The notes beneath the pieces were generated by a model. That model had not been told where the DNA came from and did not search any database. It worked only from the letters and a program-made list of their open reading frames with translations. Positions 61,937 to 64,000 of a stretch of DNA of 64,000 nucleotides are shown piece after piece. The stretch spans positions 124,001 to 188,000 of the forward strand of contig WQXU01000001.1 in the NCBI GenBank assembly GCA_009781635.1, read 5' to 3'. The DNA is from Treponema sp. GTDB lineage: Bacteria; Spirochaetota; Spirochaetia; Treponematales; Breznakiellaceae. Numbering within the stretch: position 1 is the stretch's first letter; every line of letters starts with the position of its first letter. A program made the translations under genes and the position numbers.

Positions 61937-62797
61937 ATGAAAAAAAAGCCTGAAGAAGACAAAGAATTAAAAATTACTTTTCAATCCACAAAAGAATATA
62001 GATGTCCTGTATGTGATAGTGAGTTCCGCAAAGAAGAGCTGCGCTCAGGAGGCGGCAGACTGATTGCCGGAAAACTGACAGAGGAGCTTCACCGTTTATA
62101 CGAGCCGTCTGCAAAATACGGTGAAATATATCCGCTTGTATATGTATCTATTGTCTGCCCTCAATGCTGGTTCTCATCCATGGAAGCGGATTTTTCCCAA
62201 TTGCCCAGAGAGAACAAAGACAAATTGATGGAAGATACTGAAAAACGGATGAAAAATACTAAATTGGTGTTTCCCAATGTAGATTTTTCGGAAAACAGAA
62301 CCTTAATGGAGGGAGCTGCTTCCCAGTATCTTACATTACACTGTTATGATTATTACAACAAACCGTCTTCTCCAACAATAAAACAGGGACTTGCTTCCAT
62401 CCGCTGCGCATGGCTGATAGACGAATTACACAGAAAATATCCGGAGCAGCACTATGACTGGCTTGCTCTGCTCTTCCGGAAAAAAGCGCATTATCTTTAC
62501 AATGAAGCGCTCTCCCGCGAGCAAAGCGGCAGAGAAAAGCTTTCCGGCTTAAATGTTTTCGGTCCGGATACAGACAAGAATTATTCGTACGAAGGAATGC
62601 TTTACATGTGCGCATATTTAAAATACAAGTACGGGCCTGCCAACGATGCGACGGAAAGAAAAACATCACTGGAAGACGCCCGCCGCACAATCTCAAAATT
62701 GTTCGGCATGGGAAAAGCATCCAAGGATAAACCGGGCGCATTCCTTGAACATGCAAGAGCTCTTTATGATACCATTAATAAAGAAATATCAGAGTAA
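61937..62797 (+). CDS. DUF2225-family zinc-ribbon protein
   Basis: The 286-residue protein starts at ATG 61937 after GGAGGGGGTG; the longer frame from 61916 lies in acpS. YRCPVCDSEFRKEELRSGGGRL and SIVCPQCWFSSMEADFSQLP give two CxxC pairs that probably bind zinc. The rest is helical, with TPR-like parts (IKQGLASIRCAWLIDEL; GMLYMCAYLKYKYGPA). This matches the DUF2225 family found in spirochaetes and clostridia; its role is unknown. Confidence 0.85.
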   Translation: MKKKPEEDKELKITFQSTKEYRCPVCDSEFRKEELRSGGGRLIAGKLTEELHRLYEPSAKYGEIYPLVYVSIVCPQCWFSSMEADFSQLPRENKDKLMEDTEKRMKNTKLVFPNVDFSENRTLMEGAASQYLTLHCYDYYNKPSSPTIKQGLASIRCAWLIDELHRKYPEQHYDWLALLFRKKAHYLYNEALSREQSGREKLSGLNVFGPDTDKNYSYEGMLYMCAYLKYKYGPANDATERKTSLEDARRTISKLFGMGKASKDKPGAFLEHARALYDTINKEISE

Positions 62798-63552
62798 TGC
62801 AAAGGAATATTAAACTTGTCATTGCATACGATGGAACTGATTTCTGCGGCTGGCAGAGACAGGGCGGTACAAAGGCAAGAACAGTTCAGGGTGTAATAGA
62901 AGAAGCGCTTGAAAAATTACACGGCTCATTTATAAAGCTCACAGGTTCCGGCAGAACTGATTCTGGCGTTCATGCAAAAGGACAGGTTGCCAATTTTTAT
63001 ACTAATATCGAAAGCATTCCCGCAAACCGTTTTGCTTCGGCTTTAAACTCATCTCTTCCGCGTGATGTCCGCATACTGGAATCGGCGGAAGTGCCGCCTG
63101 AATTTCATGCCCGTTTCAGCGCCTGCTTTCGTACATACCGGTATCAGTTTATTTACCGCCGTCCTTCCTTGCCGACAGAAAACCGCTATAATCTGCGGTT
63201 ATGGCATGTTCCAAACCTGGAACTTCTTAACGCCTACGGAAGACTGCTTTTAGGTGAAACAGACTGCTCCATTTTTGCAGGCGCAGGCGATACAAGCAGA
63301 TCGAAAACACGCTACATTTACAGGGCGTATTTTTATGCGGAAAAAGACAGTATAATTTTTGAGATCTGCGCCAACGCCTTCCTTAAAAATATGGTTCGCT
63401 CTGTTGCAGGGACATTCCTTCACTACGAGGAAAGCGCTGTGCCACCCTGCGCGCTTAAGGAAATAATCGCATCAGGAAAACGCTCGCTTGCAGGCCCCAC
63501 TCTTCCGCCGCAGGGACTTTTTCTGTGGAAAATTGAATTTAAAATCTCTTGA
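62797..63552 (+). CDS. truA: tRNA pseudouridine(38-40) synthase TruA
   Basis: Modifies U38-U40 in the tRNA anticodon stem. The 251-residue protein has LVIAYDGTDFCGWQRQ, the catalytic Asp in LTGSGRTDSGVHAKGQVANF (GRTDSGVH), ARFSACFRTYRYQFIYRR and ANAFLKNMVRSVAGTFL. It begins on the last base of the DUF2225 stop. Nothing unusual is seen. Confidence 0.95.
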   Translation: MQRNIKLVIAYDGTDFCGWQRQGGTKARTVQGVIEEALEKLHGSFIKLTGSGRTDSGVHAKGQVANFYTNIESIPANRFASALNSSLPRDVRILESAEVPPEFHARFSACFRTYRYQFIYRRPSLPTENRYNLRLWHVPNLELLNAYGRLLLGETDCSIFAGAGDTSRSKTRYIYRAYFYAEKDSIIFEICANAFLKNMVRSVAGTFLHYEESAVPPCALKEIIASGKRSLAGPTLPPQGLFLWKIEFKIS

Positions 63553-63653
63553 CATTATTTTTAAAAAACCCCATTGTTCACTATGGATTAATCAGCCGGC
63601 GTTGGAAGATGCTGTGCTATGAACGCTTCTAAAGGGAGGCTGGAAGGAATATA

Positions 63654-64000
63654 TTGATAGGAAGCAATGTTGTCATCGACGGGATTTGCAAATCCTTTGG
63701 TGATTTCGAGGTGCTCAAGAATGTGAGCCTGGAAATTAAAAAAGGAGAGTTTTTTTCCCTATTGGGGCCGTCGGGATGCGGCAAAACTACTTTATTGCGC
63801 ATAATCGCCGGTTTTGAACATCCTGATAAAGGAACACTCACCCTTGACGGAGACAATGTGCTTTCCCTTCCGCCCAATAGGCGTCCGACAAATACCGTGT
63901 TTCAAAGCTATGCCCTTTTTCCCCATCTTAGCGTATTTGAGAATGTTGCTTTCTCTCCAAGATTAAAAGGCGCCTCTTCAGCGCAGGTAAAAAGCAAGGT
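63654..64000 (+). CDS. potA: Spermidine/putrescine-type ABC ATPase PotA (5' part)
   Basis: The reading frame starts with TTG at 63654, after GGAAGGA, and runs off the window end (115 codons seen). It encodes [21 protein letters not shown], Walker [31 protein letters not shown], the [24 protein letters not shown] block with the Q-loop, which is typical of PotA-type importers. Permease and binding-protein genes would be expected downstream, outside the window. Confidence 0.88.
   Translation, partial: MIGSNVVIDGICKSFGDFEVLKNVSLEIKKGEFFSLLGPSGCGKTTLLRIIAGFEHPDKGTLTLDGDNVLSLPPNRRPTNTVFQSYALFPHLSVFENVAFSPRLKGASSAQVKSK

Overview
The window comes from a spirochaete of the genus Treponema or a close relative. 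Four things point there: a single-strand run of cell-division (dcw) genes leading into a flgB-to-fliJ flagellar block with hslUV, topA, dprA and two Xer recombinases embedded in it, as in T. pallidum; a tandem pair of FlaA periplasmic-flagellum sheath genes next to class II fructose-bisphosphate aldolase; a BspA-like leucine-rich-repeat lipoprotein; and a moderately AT-rich genome. TGA acts as an ordinary stop codon in several genes (hslV, both ABC transporter subunits).

Layout. 1-3265: a BspA-like surface lipoprotein and its terminator. 3266-6107: an accessory island of three type II toxin-antitoxin pairs. Four attC-like sites separate them, so the island reads as an integron-type cassette array without an integrase. 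It is bounded by a relic of the fliJ 3' end on the left and by the real fliJ on the right. 6122-30681 (all minus strand): about 24 tightly packed, often overlapping genes, mraZ-rsmH-ftsL-murF-mraY-ftsW-ftsQ-ftsA-ftsZ-xer-TPR-dprA-topA-xer-hslV-hslU-flgB-flgC-fliE-fliF-fliG-fliH-fliI-fliJ. topA carries an in-frame TGA at a conserved tryptophan. 30872-34229: a probably leaderless two-gene unit, an XRE regulator, and a promoter with twin palindromes driving a beta-helix surface lipoprotein. 34248-40029: ptsI, flaA pair, a lipid-anchored or membrane-anchored protein, fba, and structured inverted-repeat elements. 40076-45584: a heterodimeric ABC exporter, a membrane-anchored LuxR-type regulator and an ACT-domain protein. 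45587-49711: a gap-pgk-(two small membrane proteins)-tpiA operon. 49856-53016: an MBL-fold hydrolase, a membrane protein, a DbpA-like RNA-binding protein and a GH43 enzyme. 53077-54299: a strongly promoted module of three small Lys/Ala-rich proteins, preceded by a 39-bp relic of valS. 54440-64000: valS, HD hydrolase, dxs, structured repeats, then cdaA-cdaR-acpS-DUF2225-truA and the 5' part of a potA-like ABC ATPase.

The core regions are housekeeping: envelope synthesis and septation coupled to flagellar basal-body assembly, lower glycolysis, isoprenoid synthesis and c-di-AMP synthesis. The novelty lies in the islands and in the non-coding elements: the cassette array and its fliJ/terminator junction, a repeat family with a conserved 67-nt loop inside a long variable stem (with compensatory changes), G-rich/C-rich inverted minisatellites placed between operon genes and once inside valS, three 17-bp palindromes at exact 39-bp spacing, and the basic-protein module.
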